The notes under the pieces were generated by a model, which was given only the letters and a program-made list of their open reading frames with translations, was not told where the DNA came from and ran no database searches. A program made the position numbers and the translations under genes. From an uncultured Rhodospira sp. (GTDB taxonomy: Bacteria; Pseudomonadota; Alphaproteobacteria; Rhodospirillales; Rhodospirillaceae): 35,486 nucleotides of DNA. The DNA is taken from assembly GCF_937138205.1 (NCBI RefSeq), contig NZ_CAKZOT010000055.1:1-35486 (forward strand), written 5' to 3'. The stretch's first letter is position 1, and the number at the start of each line of letters is the position of its first letter. Of this stretch, positions 25,805 to 34,790 are shown piece by piece.

Positions 25805-26033
25805 TGCTGCTCCTGGACCAGGGGCTCCCGGTCTCGGCCGCAAGGAACCTGCGTCAGTTCGGTTGGGTGGTCGACCATGTTTCGGAGCTCGGGCTACAAC
25901 GGGCCACGGATTTGGAGATCCTTGGCCATGCCCGGGAAACTGGCGCGGTTTGCGTGACCCTAGGGCGGATCGTGTCCTATTTGACCCGCGCGGCGGGTCG
26001 GTTCGCGCCCTGCCGATCGTGACAAAGGACTGA
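25801..26033 (+). pseudogene. Broken DUF5615 PIN-like toxin (internal deletion and frameshift)
   Basis: The frame starts at 25801 with a good DUF5615 N-terminus: MMLLLDQGLPVSAARNLRQF, HVSELGLQRATDLEIL, and GAVCVTL. The family then continues with an Asp-containing DxDF segment and a total length near 110-120 residues. Here VCVTL is followed at once by GRIVSY and out-of-family residues to a stop at 26022. In the -1 frame from 25980 the sequence reads FDPRGGSVRALPIVTKD to a stop at 26031-26033, resembling the normal C-terminus. So about 40 central residues appear deleted and one base lost in the ttt run at 25980-25982. The product should be inactive. That reconstruction is inference from family layout. 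Confidence 0.75.
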
Positions 26034-26129
26034 TCCCCGGCCGACGCGTTGTGTCGCATCCCCACGCTGGACACGCGGGGGCATGGTGCCGTTTAGTGGC
26101 CCGGCCCCCCGGTCGCGCGAGGTCGCCCC

Positions 26130-26897
26130 ATGGACATCGAAACGGTCAGCGTGCTCAACGCCGACACGGACGCCAGCCGCGCGGCCGGTGACCTGCTGCG
26201 CAAGAAGTACGGTCACACCGATCCGGCACACGCCGACGTCATCGTTGCCCTGGGCGGCGACGGCTTCATGCTGGAGACGTTGCACCGGCACATGCACCTG
26301 GATGCGCCGATCTTCGGCATGAACCAGGGCTCGGTCGGGTTCCTGATGAACCAGTTCCGCATTCACGGCCTGATGGAGCGTCTGCGCGCGGCGCAGCCCG
26401 TCACCGTCAAGCCGCTGGCCATGATCGCCCGCACGGCCACCGGCGCCATCGAGGAGGCGCTGGCGATCAATGAGGTCTCCATGCTGCGCGAGACCCGTCA
26501 GGCCGCCAAGCTGCGTGTCAGCGTGGATGGCCGGGTGCGCCTGCCGGAGATGATCTGCGACGGCGTGCTGGTCTGCACGGCCGCCGGCTCGACCGCCTAC
26601 AACGCCTCCGCCTACGGTCCCATTCTGCCCATGGGCTCCAACGTGATGGCGGTCACGCCGATCAGCGCTTTCCGCCCGCGCCGCTGGCGCGGCGCCATCC
26701 TGCCCAGCGTTGCCACCGTGACGGTGGACGTGCTGGAGCACGCCAAGCGCCCGGTCAGCGCCGTGGCCGACTACACCGAGGTCCGCGACGTCGTCTCGGT
26801 GCAGGTGCGCGAGAACCACGACGCCAGCCTGACCATGCTGTTCGATCCCGAGCACAACTTGGAAGAGCGCATCCTGAACGAACAGTTCATGCCATGA
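26130..26897 (+). CDS. nadK: NAD kinase
   Basis: This 255-residue ATP-NAD kinase makes NADP+. Motifs are [12 protein letters not shown] (38-48, GGDG 42-45), [12 protein letters not shown] (63-74), INEVSM (113-118, Asn114-Glu115) and the [15 protein letters not shown] region (Asp144, GSTAY 153-157). Its short length matches the alphaproteobacterial form. The ATG at 26130 has GAGGT eight to nine bases before it. It overlaps the AbrB-family gene by four bases (ATGA), so the two are probably translated together. Confidence 0.95.
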   Translation: MDIETVSVLNADTDASRAAGDLLRKKYGHTDPAHADVIVALGGDGFMLETLHRHMHLDAPIFGMNQGSVGFLMNQFRIHGLMERLRAAQPVTVKPLAMIARTATGAIEEALAINEVSMLRETRQAAKLRVSVDGRVRLPEMICDGVLVCTAAGSTAYNASAYGPILPMGSNVMAVTPISAFRPRRWRGAILPSVATVTVDVLEHAKRPVSAVADYTEVRDVVSVQVRENHDASLTMLFDPEHNLEERILNEQFMP

Positions 26898-27964
26898 ATG
26901 CCGAGGATGGGTCCCGTCGGAGCCGGCCCTGGGGCGCCTGGGCGGTGACGCTCGGACTCGGCGCCGGCGGGGGCGGCGTGTTCGCGGCGCTTGGGCTGCC
27001 GCTGCCGTGGATGCTGGGGGCCATCACCGCGACCACGGCGGTCGCGGTGGCGGGCGGGCGGCTGGATGTCGCCGGCCCGCTCCGGGTTGGCATGATCGGC
27101 GTTCTGGGCGTCATGCTGGGCAGTGCGTTTCACACGGAGATGCTCGACCAGATGGTGCACTGGTGGCCCAGCCTGTGCGGCCTCCTGGCGTATGTGCTGG
27201 TCTCGACGCTGGTGGTGGCCGCGTGGCTGCGCCGGGTCGTCGGCTATGACCCCGTCACGGCCTGGTTCTCGGCGGCGCCGGGCGGGCTCAACCAGATGAT
27301 CCTGATGGGTGGCGCGCTGGGCGGTGATGACCGCGTCATCGCGCTGAGTCACGGGATCCGCATCCTGTTGGTGGTGTTCACGGTGCCGGCGGCTTTCGCG
27401 CTGCTGGCCGGGTACGAGCGGCCGGACGGCGGGGCCGCCGGCATCGGCGCGGCATGGGACGGCATTGCTCTGATCGACGCCGGGTGGCTGGTGGGGTGCG
27501 GGGTGATCGGCGTGCTCGGCGCCCGCGCCCTGAACATCCCGGCGGGGATGCTGATCGGGCCGATGGCGCTAAGCGCGCTGGTGCACGGGCTTGGCTGGAC
27601 CGCGTCCCACCCGCCGGCCCTGGCGGTGGCGGCGGCCCAGGTGGTGGTCGGATCGGGCATCGGCGCGCGCTTCTCCGGCGTGCCCGCGCGGGCGGTGGCG
27701 CGGGTGTTCCTGGCCAGCATCGGCTCGACCGCCGTGCTGCTGGGGATCACGGTGGCCTTCGCCGGGGCGTTGTCGCTGGTCACATCGCTGCCGCCCCGCG
27801 AGTTGATCCTGGCCTACGCGCCTGGCGGAGTGGTGGAGATGAGCCTGGTGTCGCTGGCGCTGGGGGTGGACGTGGCGTTCGTCTCGACACACCACATCGC
27901 GCGGATCCTGCTGATCGTCCTTCTGGCGCCGCTGGCGGTGAGGCTGTCGGGACGGCCTCAGTGA
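26894..27964 (+). CDS. AbrB-family integral membrane protein
   Basis: This 356-residue, very hydrophobic protein has about ten helices arranged as two similar halves: [20 protein letters not shown] in the first and [20 protein letters not shown] in the second. It ends with [20 protein letters not shown] then [12 protein letters not shown]. This is the AbrB family (Pfam AbrB membrane type, often labelled ammonia monooxygenase-like). It is unrelated to the DNA-binding AbrB regulator despite the name, and its transport substrate is unknown. It starts within the nadK stop. Its own stop overlaps by seven bases the stop of the convergent small Rpn-like gene. Confidence 0.9.
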   Translation: MNAEDGSRRSRPWGAWAVTLGLGAGGGGVFAALGLPLPWMLGAITATTAVAVAGGRLDVAGPLRVGMIGVLGVMLGSAFHTEMLDQMVHWWPSLCGLLAYVLVSTLVVAAWLRRVVGYDPVTAWFSAAPGGLNQMILMGGALGGDDRVIALSHGIRILLVVFTVPAAFALLAGYERPDGGAAGIGAAWDGIALIDAGWLVGCGVIGVLGARALNIPAGMLIGPMALSALVHGLGWTASHPPALAVAAAQVVVGSGIGARFSGVPARAVARVFLASIGSTAVLLGITVAFAGALSLVTSLPPRELILAYAPGGVVEMSLVSLALGVDVAFVSTHHIARILLIVLLAPLAVRLSGRPQ

Positions 27965-28170
27965 GACGGGCCAAAAACCGTGTCCAGATCGGCGCCGTCC
28001 AGAAGCCGGTCGAACCAAGCGTCCAGCGTGGCTTCATCGGCGCCGAACACTCGTGCCCGCAAGTCTGAGGACAGCGGCCCGAAGGCGTGCTCGGCGACTC
28101 GGACCAAAGCCTCGGCCTTTCCTTCCGCGCGCCATTGGCGTTTCCAGTCCTCGGCCAGCGTTGCCAGCAT
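27958..28170 (-). CDS. Free-standing copy of the Rpn C-terminal domain (RpnS-like)
   Basis: This 70-residue frame matches the last 73 residues of the adjacent Rpn protein at about 55 of 69 aligned positions. It lacks one copy of a GKAE repeat, and ends GPSH rather than GLH. Similarity starts exactly at the ATG (28170) and is not visible upstream of it. The parent gene has an internal ATG at the same point. Spacing to the parent stop is 49 nt on the same strand. It could be a separate antitoxin-like inhibitor of the nuclease, or only the remnant of a tandem duplication. Its upstream Shine-Dalgarno is weak (GGACG). The 3' end overlaps the AbrB-family stop by seven bases. Confidence 0.7.
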   Translation of the reverse strand: MLATLAEDWKRQWRAEGKAEALVRVAEHAFGPLSSDLRARVFGADEATLDAWFDRLLDGADLDTVFGPSH

Positions 28171-28219
28171 TGCTTACGTCCGTCCGTCGACAGATGGGCA
28201 GGTCACATGCACCGCGCGC

Positions 28220-28441
28220 TCAATGCAGGCCGAAAACCGTGTCCAGATCGGCCCCATCCAGAAGCCGGTCGATCCAGGCGTCCAGCGAGGCTTCGTCGGC
28301 GCTAAGAACCCGTGCTCGCAAGGCTGAGGACAGCGGTCCGAAGCGGCGCTCGGCCATTCGAATAAGGGTCTCCGCCTTGCCTTCGGCCTTTCCTTCCGCG
28401 CGCCATCGCCGCTTCCAATCCTGACCCAGCGTTGCCAGCAT
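28220..28441 (-). CDS. Possible intragenic RpnS product (internal start in rpn)
   Basis: An in-frame ATG at 28441 (residue 241 of the Rpn protein) is preceded by GGAGG at 28450-28454, eight bases away. This is a better ribosome site than that of the full gene. It would give a 73-residue C-terminal protein, MLATLGQDWKRRWRAEGKAE and onward. Intragenic small C-terminal proteins that inhibit the full-length nuclease have been reported for E. coli Rpn genes. The same unit is duplicated as a free gene downstream. Production here is inferred, not shown. Confidence 0.55.
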   Translation of the reverse strand: MLATLGQDWKRRWRAEGKAEGKAETLIRMAERRFGPLSSALRARVLSADEASLDAWIDRLLDGADLDTVFGLH

Positions 28442-29161
28442 CGTCCTTGCCTCCAACAGATCGTCGGGCATTGCCACCCGTGGCTCGATCCCGGCGAGGG
28501 CCTGACGCACCAGTTCGGCGAACAGACGCATCAAGTCCTGAACCGCCGGATGGCGACGGAACCACCCCACCACCTCGTCCACCAGGGCGGCGAGCTCATC
28601 CGGATCGGGCTGTTGCTCCAGGCGGAACAGCAGGGCCGTCAGGGTGTCCCGCCGCGCCAAGTCGTCGCCGGGCAGCCGCCCCATATCGATGACATGATAG
28701 CGGATTCGCGGCTGCCAAGGCCATAGTGGCGACTCGGCCGGAAGCCCGACCAGATCCGCCGTGTCGGTGGGGGCGGACCAGCGGTCGGTCCCGTTGTGCA
28801 GCACCACCAGCAGCACCGGCGGCAGCGGATCGCCGGCCTTCAGGGAGCGTTCCGCGATCAGGTGCTGCCACAACAGCCCCTCGTAGACCTGGGCGCGCAC
28901 CGCCATCCACCAGTCGTTCCGGGATTGGAACTCCAACAAGAGGTACAGATAGACGTCCACCCCTTCCCGGGTCGGCAGCCGCCAGATGACATCGCCGTCG
29001 CGCCGCTGGCCGGCGCGGTCGTGGAACTTCGCCACCACCCGCTCCATGCGGGCGAAATCGACGCCCGCGGCCATGGCGTCCGGCACGGCGTCGCGCACCA
29101 AGTGCTCGACCATCAGCGGATGCGAGAACAGGCGATGGTAGAGGGAATCGTGATCGGCCAT
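28220..29161 (-). CDS. Rpn family recombination-promoting nuclease/putative transposase
   Basis: This 313-residue protein belongs to the Rpn/PD-(D/E)XK family (Transposase_31 type). It starts MADHDSLYHRLFSHPLMVEH at 29161, a typical Rpn N-terminus. The nuclease core shows GDVIWR (Asp57) and VDVYLYLLLEFQS (Glu77, Gln79), fitting the D...ExQ active site. Residues about 241-313 form the C-terminal domain with GKAEGKAE. Rpn proteins promote RecA-independent recombination and have been linked to phage defence. The start has only GGGA nearby; a longer in-frame extension is unsupported. The gene carries a credible internal start at 28441 and is followed by a second copy of its C-terminal domain. Confidence 0.92.
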   Translation of the reverse strand: MADHDSLYHRLFSHPLMVEHLVRDAVPDAMAAGVDFARMERVVAKFHDRAGQRRDGDVIWRLPTREGVDVYLYLLLEFQSRNDWWMAVRAQVYEGLLWQHLIAERSLKAGDPLPPVLLVVLHNGTDRWSAPTDTADLVGLPAESPLWPWQPRIRYHVIDMGRLPGDDLARRDTLTALLFRLEQQPDPDELAALVDEVVGWFRRHPAVQDLMRLFAELVRQALAGIEPRVAMPDDLLEARTMLATLGQDWKRRWRAEGKAEGKAETLIRMAERRFGPLSSALRARVLSADEASLDAWIDRLLDGADLDTVFGLH

Positions 29162-29270
29162 GGTCCCGGCATAGCACGAGCCGGCGCCGGGGTCAGCACG
29201 CGTGGCTTGGCCTGCCCGGCCCGCCCGGCTAAGGTGCGCCGCTTCCGCCCTCCTGCCCGAGTCCCTGCCC

Positions 29271-30224
29271 ATGTCCGAGCCTGTCCAGCCCGACCCCAGC
29301 CGTCTCGACCCCACCATGCAGGCCGACATCGAGGCCCTGCGCGCCCAGACCGGCGAGACCCGCCGGGCCACGGTCGCGGCGATGGAGGAGATCCTGCACC
29401 TGCCGTTTCCGGTGCTCGACCATGGGTTCATCCGCGTGGTGGACTACATGGGCGACGACGGCGCCGTGGTGCAGGCGGCGCGCGTCTCCTACGGGCGCGG
29501 CACCAAGCAGGTGCGCGAGGATCGGGGCCTGATCCGCTATCTCATGCGCCACCGCCACACCACGCCGTTCGAGATGTGCGAGATCAAGTTTCACGTCAAA
29601 TTGCCGATCTTTGTCGCCCGGCAGTGGATCCGCCACCGCACCGCCAACGTCAACGAGTACTCGGCGCGCTATTCGGTGATGGACCGGGAGTTCTACATCC
29701 CGGCGCCGGAGCATCTGGCGGCGCAGTCCAGCGACAACCGGCAGGGGCGCGGCGCGGTGCTGGAAGGGGCCGAGGCGGCGGAGGTGCTGGACATCCTGCG
29801 CGGCGACGCCATGCGCTGCCATGCCGACTACGAGCACATGCTGGGCACGGGCGACGACTCCCGGCTGGGTCTGGCGCGCGAGCTGGCGCGCATGAACCTG
29901 ACGCTGAACACCTATACGCAGTGGTACTGGAAGATCGACCTGCACAACCTGATGCACTTCCTGTCGCTGCGCGCGGACAGCCACGCCCAGTTCGAGATTC
30001 GGGTCTATGCCGAGATCATGCTGGATCTGATGGCCCGCTGGGTGCCGGTGATCCACGAGGCGTTCATGGACTACCGCATGGGCGGGATGCACCTGTCGCG
30101 CCCGGCCCTGGCCGTGGTGCGCAAGGCCCTGGCCGGCGAGCCCGTCACCCAGGCCGACAGCGGCCTGTCGCCCCGCGAGTGGCGGGAACTGTGGGCGGCG
30201 CTGGACCTGCCTATGCCGGCGTGA
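29271..30224 (+). CDS. thyX: FAD-dependent thymidylate synthase
   Basis: This 317-residue flavin enzyme methylates dUMP to dTMP using methylene-tetrahydrofolate and NADPH. The ThyX signature RHRX7S is present as [11 protein letters not shown] at 121-131, followed by [15 protein letters not shown]. Other family blocks are [20 protein letters not shown] (73-92), HRHTTPFEM and the C-terminal [18 protein letters not shown]. The start at 29271 fits the family; there is no clear Shine-Dalgarno, and a downstream ATG at 29313 is an alternative. The 110 nt before it is shared with the divergent rpn start. The 3' end overlaps modD by 14 bases in convergent orientation. Confidence 0.95.
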   Translation: MSEPVQPDPSRLDPTMQADIEALRAQTGETRRATVAAMEEILHLPFPVLDHGFIRVVDYMGDDGAVVQAARVSYGRGTKQVREDRGLIRYLMRHRHTTPFEMCEIKFHVKLPIFVARQWIRHRTANVNEYSARYSVMDREFYIPAPEHLAAQSSDNRQGRGAVLEGAEAAEVLDILRGDAMRCHADYEHMLGTGDDSRLGLARELARMNLTLNTYTQWYWKIDLHNLMHFLSLRADSHAQFEIRVYAEIMLDLMARWVPVIHEAFMDYRMGGMHLSRPALAVVRKALAGEPVTQADSGLSPREWRELWAALDLPMPA

Positions 30225-31053
30225 CGGTCACGCCGACGTCGGCCGGCTTGGCATAGTAGGGCGCCGAGGTGACCAGCACGCGGGCGCCGGCGCGGGCGTA
30301 GTCCCCGGCGTTGCCGGGGTGAATGCCCCCGGCGGCGGCGATGCAGACGGCGGCGCCCGCCGGCAGGCGCGCCGCCACGTCGGCCACATCGTCCGGCGGA
30401 AATTTCTCCAGTTGCAGCACGTCGGCACCGTGGCGGGCGGCGGCCAACGCCTCCTCGACCGTCTTGACCTCGACCACGACGGCGCGTTCCGGGCAGGCGT
30501 GTTTCAGCGTGCGGATCTGCCCGCCCAGGGCCTCGGCCCCACCGCCCACGGCCCGGTGTTCCGGGAACAGCAGCACGGTGTCCGACAGTCCGGTGCGGTG
30601 CAGGACGGCGCCGCCGGCCAGGACGGCCTTGGCAGACAGGGCGCGGGTGCCGGGAATGGCCTTGCGGGTGCAGGCGACGATGGCGTCGGGGCGGGCAGAG
30701 CGGGCCGCCTCGACCATGGCACGGGCGGCCGTGGCCACGCCGGAGGGCCACTCGACCAGCATCTGCGCCACCTTCCAGGCCAGCAGCAGCGCCTCGGCCG
30801 ACCCCTCGGCGGACAGGATGGGCGCGCCGGCCCCCAGCGCCGCGCCGCTGGCACAGTCGGGCCGGGCCGTGGCGCCCACCAGATGCAACAGCCGCGCCGC
30901 CTCCTCCACCCCGCACACGACCATCGGCCCGCGCGCGGCAAAGCTCATGCGGGCCGGCCGGTCGCCGAGGTCCAGCGCCCGCGTGGTCAGGTCGCCGTAC
31001 GGCGCATCCTCGCGCAGCAGCGCCCAAAGGGCGGAGTCGTCCAATGCCTGCAT
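30211..31053 (-). CDS. modD: ModD, NadC-like phosphoribosyltransferase-family protein
   Basis: This 280-residue protein has the quinolinate phosphoribosyltransferase fold but matches the ModD branch: [20 protein letters not shown] at the start and [20 protein letters not shown] in the middle. [30 protein letters not shown] and the closing [18 protein letters not shown] complete the pattern. ModD genes usually accompany molybdate transport genes, and the reaction is not established. Here no modABC is near. It starts 16 nt past the stop of the large flavoprotein, so the two are probably one transcript. NadC proper is the main alternative, but the C-terminal [10 protein letters not shown] favours ModD. 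Confidence 0.88.
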   Translation of the reverse strand: MQALDDSALWALLREDAPYGDLTTRALDLGDRPARMSFAARGPMVVCGVEEAARLLHLVGATARPDCASGAALGAGAPILSAEGSAEALLLAWKVAQMLVEWPSGVATAARAMVEAARSARPDAIVACTRKAIPGTRALSAKAVLAGGAVLHRTGLSDTVLLFPEHRAVGGGAEALGGQIRTLKHACPERAVVVEVKTVEEALAAARHGADVLQLEKFPPDDVADVAARLPAGAAVCIAAAGGIHPGNAGDYARAGARVLVTSAPYYAKPADVGVTVTPA

Positions 31054-31069
31054 GAGGTCTTTCCCTGCC

Positions 31070-34000
31070 TCAGTCCGCCATCGACCGCAGGCAGTGTTCG
31101 ACCCATGCCTTGGTCAGCTTCTCTTGCGCCGTGTTCTGGCCCAGGCGCTCGTGCAGGGCCTGGAAGTCCACCGCGTCCAGGTCCAGGTCCTGGTTGAAGC
31201 AGGTGAAGACCACTTTCTGCTCGCCCGTCACCGGATCGGTCTGCGGCTGCAGGCACTGGGCGCAGATTTCCTTCATCATGCATTGCATCGGGCTGTTGAT
31301 GGAGCCGATGCCGACCGTCTTCCGCTTGAGGTGGGGCGCCAGCACGTCATGGCGGGCCTGTCCCACGGCCTGCATCATGCGGTCGGAGCCGATGGCGATG
31401 ATGCGGTCGACCTCGGTCATGGGAACGGCCGTCTCGCCCAGCCCGCCCGTGGCATAGGCCAGCATTCCCTGCACGATGTTGCCGACGAACGCCTTGTCGT
31501 CCGGCCGGTCGGGTGTGAAGCCCGGTCCCTCGTCGCTGCACCAGACGACGACGTCGGCGGCCTCGTGGATCTCGGGCACCTTGAAGCGGTCATGCATATG
31601 CCGGTAGCCGGCGAAGTACAGCACGCGCGAACCGGCCGCCCGCAACGCCTTGCCGATGGAGAACAACACGGCGTTGCCCAGGCCGCCGCCGGCCAGCAAG
31701 ACCGTCTCGCCCGAGGGGATCTCGGTCGGGGTGCCGGTCGGCCCCATGGCCACCACCGGTTCGCCCGGCTTCAACAGGGCGCACAGGTCGGACGAGCCGC
31801 CCATCTCCAGCACGATCATGGACAACAGCCCGGCCTCGCGGTCCACCCAGGCACCGGTCAGGGCCAGGCCCTCCATCGCCAGAAGGGTGCCGTTGGCGTG
31901 CGGCGCCAGGCGCTCGAAGTTCTGCAACCGATAGAACTGGCCGGGGTGGAAGCCCTCGGCGGCCAGGGGTGCCCGCACGGTCACCTCGACGATGGTCGGC
32001 GTCAGGCGCGTGACCGCGTGCACCACCGGACGAAGCTGGTCGTTCAGGCGTGCGAACAGGGTCTCGCGCGGCTCGGGCGTCGTGACCGGCCGGCGCGCCA
32101 AAACGCGACTGATGACCGGGTAGGCGCGGAAGGCCGACGCGAAGGCGGTGACCACGTTGCCGGCGAACGACGGGTGCAGGTCGCCCAGGAAACTCATGGA
32201 GGTGCCGTCGTCGTTCACCGCCATCAACACGTCGGCCTGGGCGGGTTTGGCGCGGCGTTCGGGCGAGACAGGGGCGCCGGTCTCGTCCACCGCCTGGAAG
32301 AATTTGCCGTCGAGGGCGAAGTGGCCCGGCAGCTCGCGCGCCAGCGTGGTATTGGGCACCGTTCCGGCGGCGACGATGACGGTCCGCGCCGGGATGGTCC
32401 GCCGCTCCCCGGTCTCCTGGTGGTTGACCAGCAGCCCTTCGGCGTGGCCGTAGCCGTCCAACTCGACCTTGGCCGGCACCCACAGCTCGGCCACCGAAAT
32501 GCCCTCCTCCAGGGCCTTTTCGACCTCTTCGTGGTTGTTGCGATACGCGGGGGAGTCGGTCAGGCGGCGCCGATAGACCAGGGTCGAGCCGCCCCAGTCC
32601 TGCAGCAGTTCGCGGATGCGGGGCGCGCGGCCCTCGGCGGCGGCAGACTCTCGTTCCGCGCGGATGGCGCGGCCGTGGGCCAGGAACTCGTCCAGGATGG
32701 CCCGGTCCTCGACACTCCAGCCGGCGCGCACGGCCTCCTCGCCCTTCTCTGCGGCCAGGGCCTCGTAGCGGGCCAGCATTTTCTCCACCTGGACCGGGTA
32801 GTACGCCAGCGCCTCGGTGGCGGCGTCCACGGCGGTCAGGCCACCGCCGATCACCACCACCGGCAGCCGAACCTGCAGGTTTGCGACGCTGTCGGGCTTG
32901 GCCGCGCCGGTCAGTTGCAGGCCCATCAGGAAGTCCGACGCCTGCCGCACGCCGCGTGCCAGGCCGTTTTCCATCGGCACCAGAGTGGGCTTGCCGGCGC
33001 CCATGCACAGCGCGACGTGGTCGAAGCCCATGGCGAACGCATCGTCGGGCGTGATGGTGCCGCCGAACCGCACGCCGCCGACCATGGCGAATTCGGCGCG
33101 GCGTTCCAGCAACAGGCGGATCACGGTCAGGAAGTTCTTGTCCCAGCGCACGGTAATGCCGTATTCGGCCACGCCGCCGAACCCGCCCATGACGCGCTGG
33201 TCCAGCGGTTCGCGCAAGGAGTCGATGTCGCGGATGGGCCGGAACGGCACCCGGGTCCCCAGCGCGTCCACGCCCGAGACGGCCGGGTCCATCGGCTCGA
33301 TCTTCAGGCCGTCGATGCCCACGACATCATGGCCGTCGTTCATCAGATGGTGGGCGACCGAGTACCCGGCCGGCCCCAGACCCACCACCAGCACCCGCTT
33401 GCCGGTGTCCGGGCACGGCAGGGGCCTGCGGATATTAAGTGGGTTCCAGCGCGTCAGCAGGCTGTAGACCTCGAACCCCCAGGGCAGCGCCAGCACGTCC
33501 TTGAGTGCTCGTGTCTCTGACTGCGGGATGTTCACCGGGTCGCGCTTCTGCTTCTGATAGATGCAGGCGACCATGCAGTCGTTGCAGATGCGGTGCCCGG
33601 TGCCGGCGCACAGCGGGTTGTCGATGGCGATGACGCCCAGGGCGCCAACGAAGAGTCCCGTGGTCCGGGCCTCGTTGAACTCGCTGATCTTCTCGTCCAG
33701 CGGACAGCCGAGCATCTCGCGGCCGAGCGCGTTGGTCTGCACGGCGCCGGTCTTGCGGTCCTTCAGGCCGGTCGAGCAACTGTCGTTGCCCTGGTGGTGG
33801 CAGAAGATGCAGTAGTGCGCCTCGTTCAGCCCGTGCACGGTGTCGGCGCCGGCATCGGTCAGGCCAAAGCCCTCGCGCCGGCGCAGGGCGTGTGACGGCA
33901 GGCGCTGGCACGGCACGGCGGCGCGGTCGTCCGTCTCCAACGGGATCAGCGCCTGCGGATCGTGCTTCTTCGGCTGGCGGAACATCACGCCGTCGGGAAA

Positions 34001-34582
34001 GCGGGCCAGCCCGGCGTCGGTCAGCCCGGCCCAGGCGGCGAAGCGCATCGCCAGGTCCAGCGACTCGGCATTGGCGGCCTCGTCCTCCATCCAGGCCATG
34101 ACCCGTTCGGCGAACAGGGGCTCGGTCACCGGCCCGCCCAGCGCCTCGGCAAGCTCCCGCTCCAGCGCCGCGCCGTCCAGGTCGGCCGCCGCCTCCGGCT
34201 TGATCTTCTTGAACGCGAGGCGCTGCACGAACAGGCGCTTGCAGGCGAACACGACCGCGAGCGCGTCGTCCTCCGCCGCCTTGGCGCGAATTTCGGCGCC
34301 GATGCCAAAGAGATCGCCGAGAAAGTCCTGGAGATGCGGGGCGAGGTCCAGGATCAGCGCCGATTCGGCCTTGCGATCCAGCGCGCCCGGCACCGCACGG
34401 GCCTCCGTCAGGCGCTTGGCCAAGCCCGGGTCGCCCTCGGTCAGGGCGCTGAGGAAGGCGCCATCCACCTTCGCCAGCCCGGCCTTGTCGTACAGATCGG
34501 TGAAGGAAAGGCCGAAGCCGAGAGACAGGTCAGTCGCCTCGGCGGAGTCGCCGAGGGACGCGGAGGTCGTGGCGGTGTCCAT
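31070..34582 (-). CDS. Fused multi-domain flavoprotein, NfnB/GltD-like plus NfnA/PyrK-like
   Basis: A 1170-residue protein. Residues 1-240 are mostly helical and unrecognised. Residues 250-345 are Cys-rich (C258, C261, C269, C293, then C325, C333, C336, C340 in CNDCMVAC), suiting two Fe-S clusters. Residues 390-750 form a GltD/NfnB-type pyridine nucleotide oxidoreductase with VVGLGPAGYS (399-408) for FAD and VIGGGLTAVD (577-586) for NAD(P)H. Residues 840-1130 resemble ferredoxin-NADP reductase/PyrK/NfnA: HPGQFYRLQNF, LLAGGGLGNAV (962-972) and the cluster C1101-x5-C1107-x2-C1110-x17-C1128. The order matches the large and small subunits of NADH-dependent ferredoxin:NADP oxidoreductase joined in one chain. 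It is probably cytoplasmic. Electron bifurcation is a hypothesis; partners are unknown. The ATG at 34582 lacks a strong Shine-Dalgarno. modD follows after 16 nt. Confidence 0.85.
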   Translation of the reverse strand: MDTATTSASLGDSAEATDLSLGFGLSFTDLYDKAGLAKVDGAFLSALTEGDPGLAKRLTEARAVPGALDRKAESALILDLAPHLQDFLGDLFGIGAEIRAKAAEDDALAVVFACKRLFVQRLAFKKIKPEAAADLDGAALERELAEALGGPVTEPLFAERVMAWMEDEAANAESLDLAMRFAAWAGLTDAGLARFPDGVMFRQPKKHDPQALIPLETDDRAAVPCQRLPSHALRRREGFGLTDAGADTVHGLNEAHYCIFCHHQGNDSCSTGLKDRKTGAVQTNALGREMLGCPLDEKISEFNEARTTGLFVGALGVIAIDNPLCAGTGHRICNDCMVACIYQKQKRDPVNIPQSETRALKDVLALPWGFEVYSLLTRWNPLNIRRPLPCPDTGKRVLVVGLGPAGYSVAHHLMNDGHDVVGIDGLKIEPMDPAVSGVDALGTRVPFRPIRDIDSLREPLDQRVMGGFGGVAEYGITVRWDKNFLTVIRLLLERRAEFAMVGGVRFGGTITPDDAFAMGFDHVALCMGAGKPTLVPMENGLARGVRQASDFLMGLQLTGAAKPDSVANLQVRLPVVVIGGGLTAVDAATEALAYYPVQVEKMLARYEALAAEKGEEAVRAGWSVEDRAILDEFLAHGRAIRAERESAAAEGRAPRIRELLQDWGGSTLVYRRRLTDSPAYRNNHEEVEKALEEGISVAELWVPAKVELDGYGHAEGLLVNHQETGERRTIPARTVIVAAGTVPNTTLARELPGHFALDGKFFQAVDETGAPVSPERRAKPAQADVLMAVNDDGTSMSFLGDLHPSFAGNVVTAFASAFRAYPVISRVLARRPVTTPEPRETLFARLNDQLRPVVHAVTRLTPTIVEVTVRAPLAAEGFHPGQFYRLQNFERLAPHANGTLLAMEGLALTGAWVDREAGLLSMIVLEMGGSSDLCALLKPGEPVVAMGPTGTPTEIPSGETVLLAGGGLGNAVLFSIGKALRAAGSRVLYFAGYRHMHDRFKVPEIHEAADVVVWCSDEGPGFTPDRPDDKAFVGNIVQGMLAYATGGLGETAVPMTEVDRIIAIGSDRMMQAVGQARHDVLAPHLKRKTVGIGSINSPMQCMMKEICAQCLQPQTDPVTGEQKVVFTCFNQDLDLDAVDFQALHERLGQNTAQEKLTKAWVEHCLRSMAD

Positions 34583-34790
34583 GGAGCCAATCGGAAATCC
34601 GTTACAGGGTCGGGACCGGAGTCGTCAGCGCTCCGCGTGCGTTGGCAACATGGGGCCGGGCGCGTATCATTGCAATGCACGGAACGCGGCCACGGCCACG
34701 GGGGCGCCCCGCGCCACCGGCGCCGGCGCAACGGTTGCTTAAAGAATCGCGGATAGGCTCGCGGTCGGTTCGTTGCAGGAGAGTCCCGCC

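Noticed and set aside
30323-33520. 1065-residue plus-strand frame opposite modD and the flavoprotein
   Set aside because: Shadow frame of GC-rich coding DNA: rich in Arg, His, Gly and Gln, with no family motifs, and fully antisense to genes with clear motifs.
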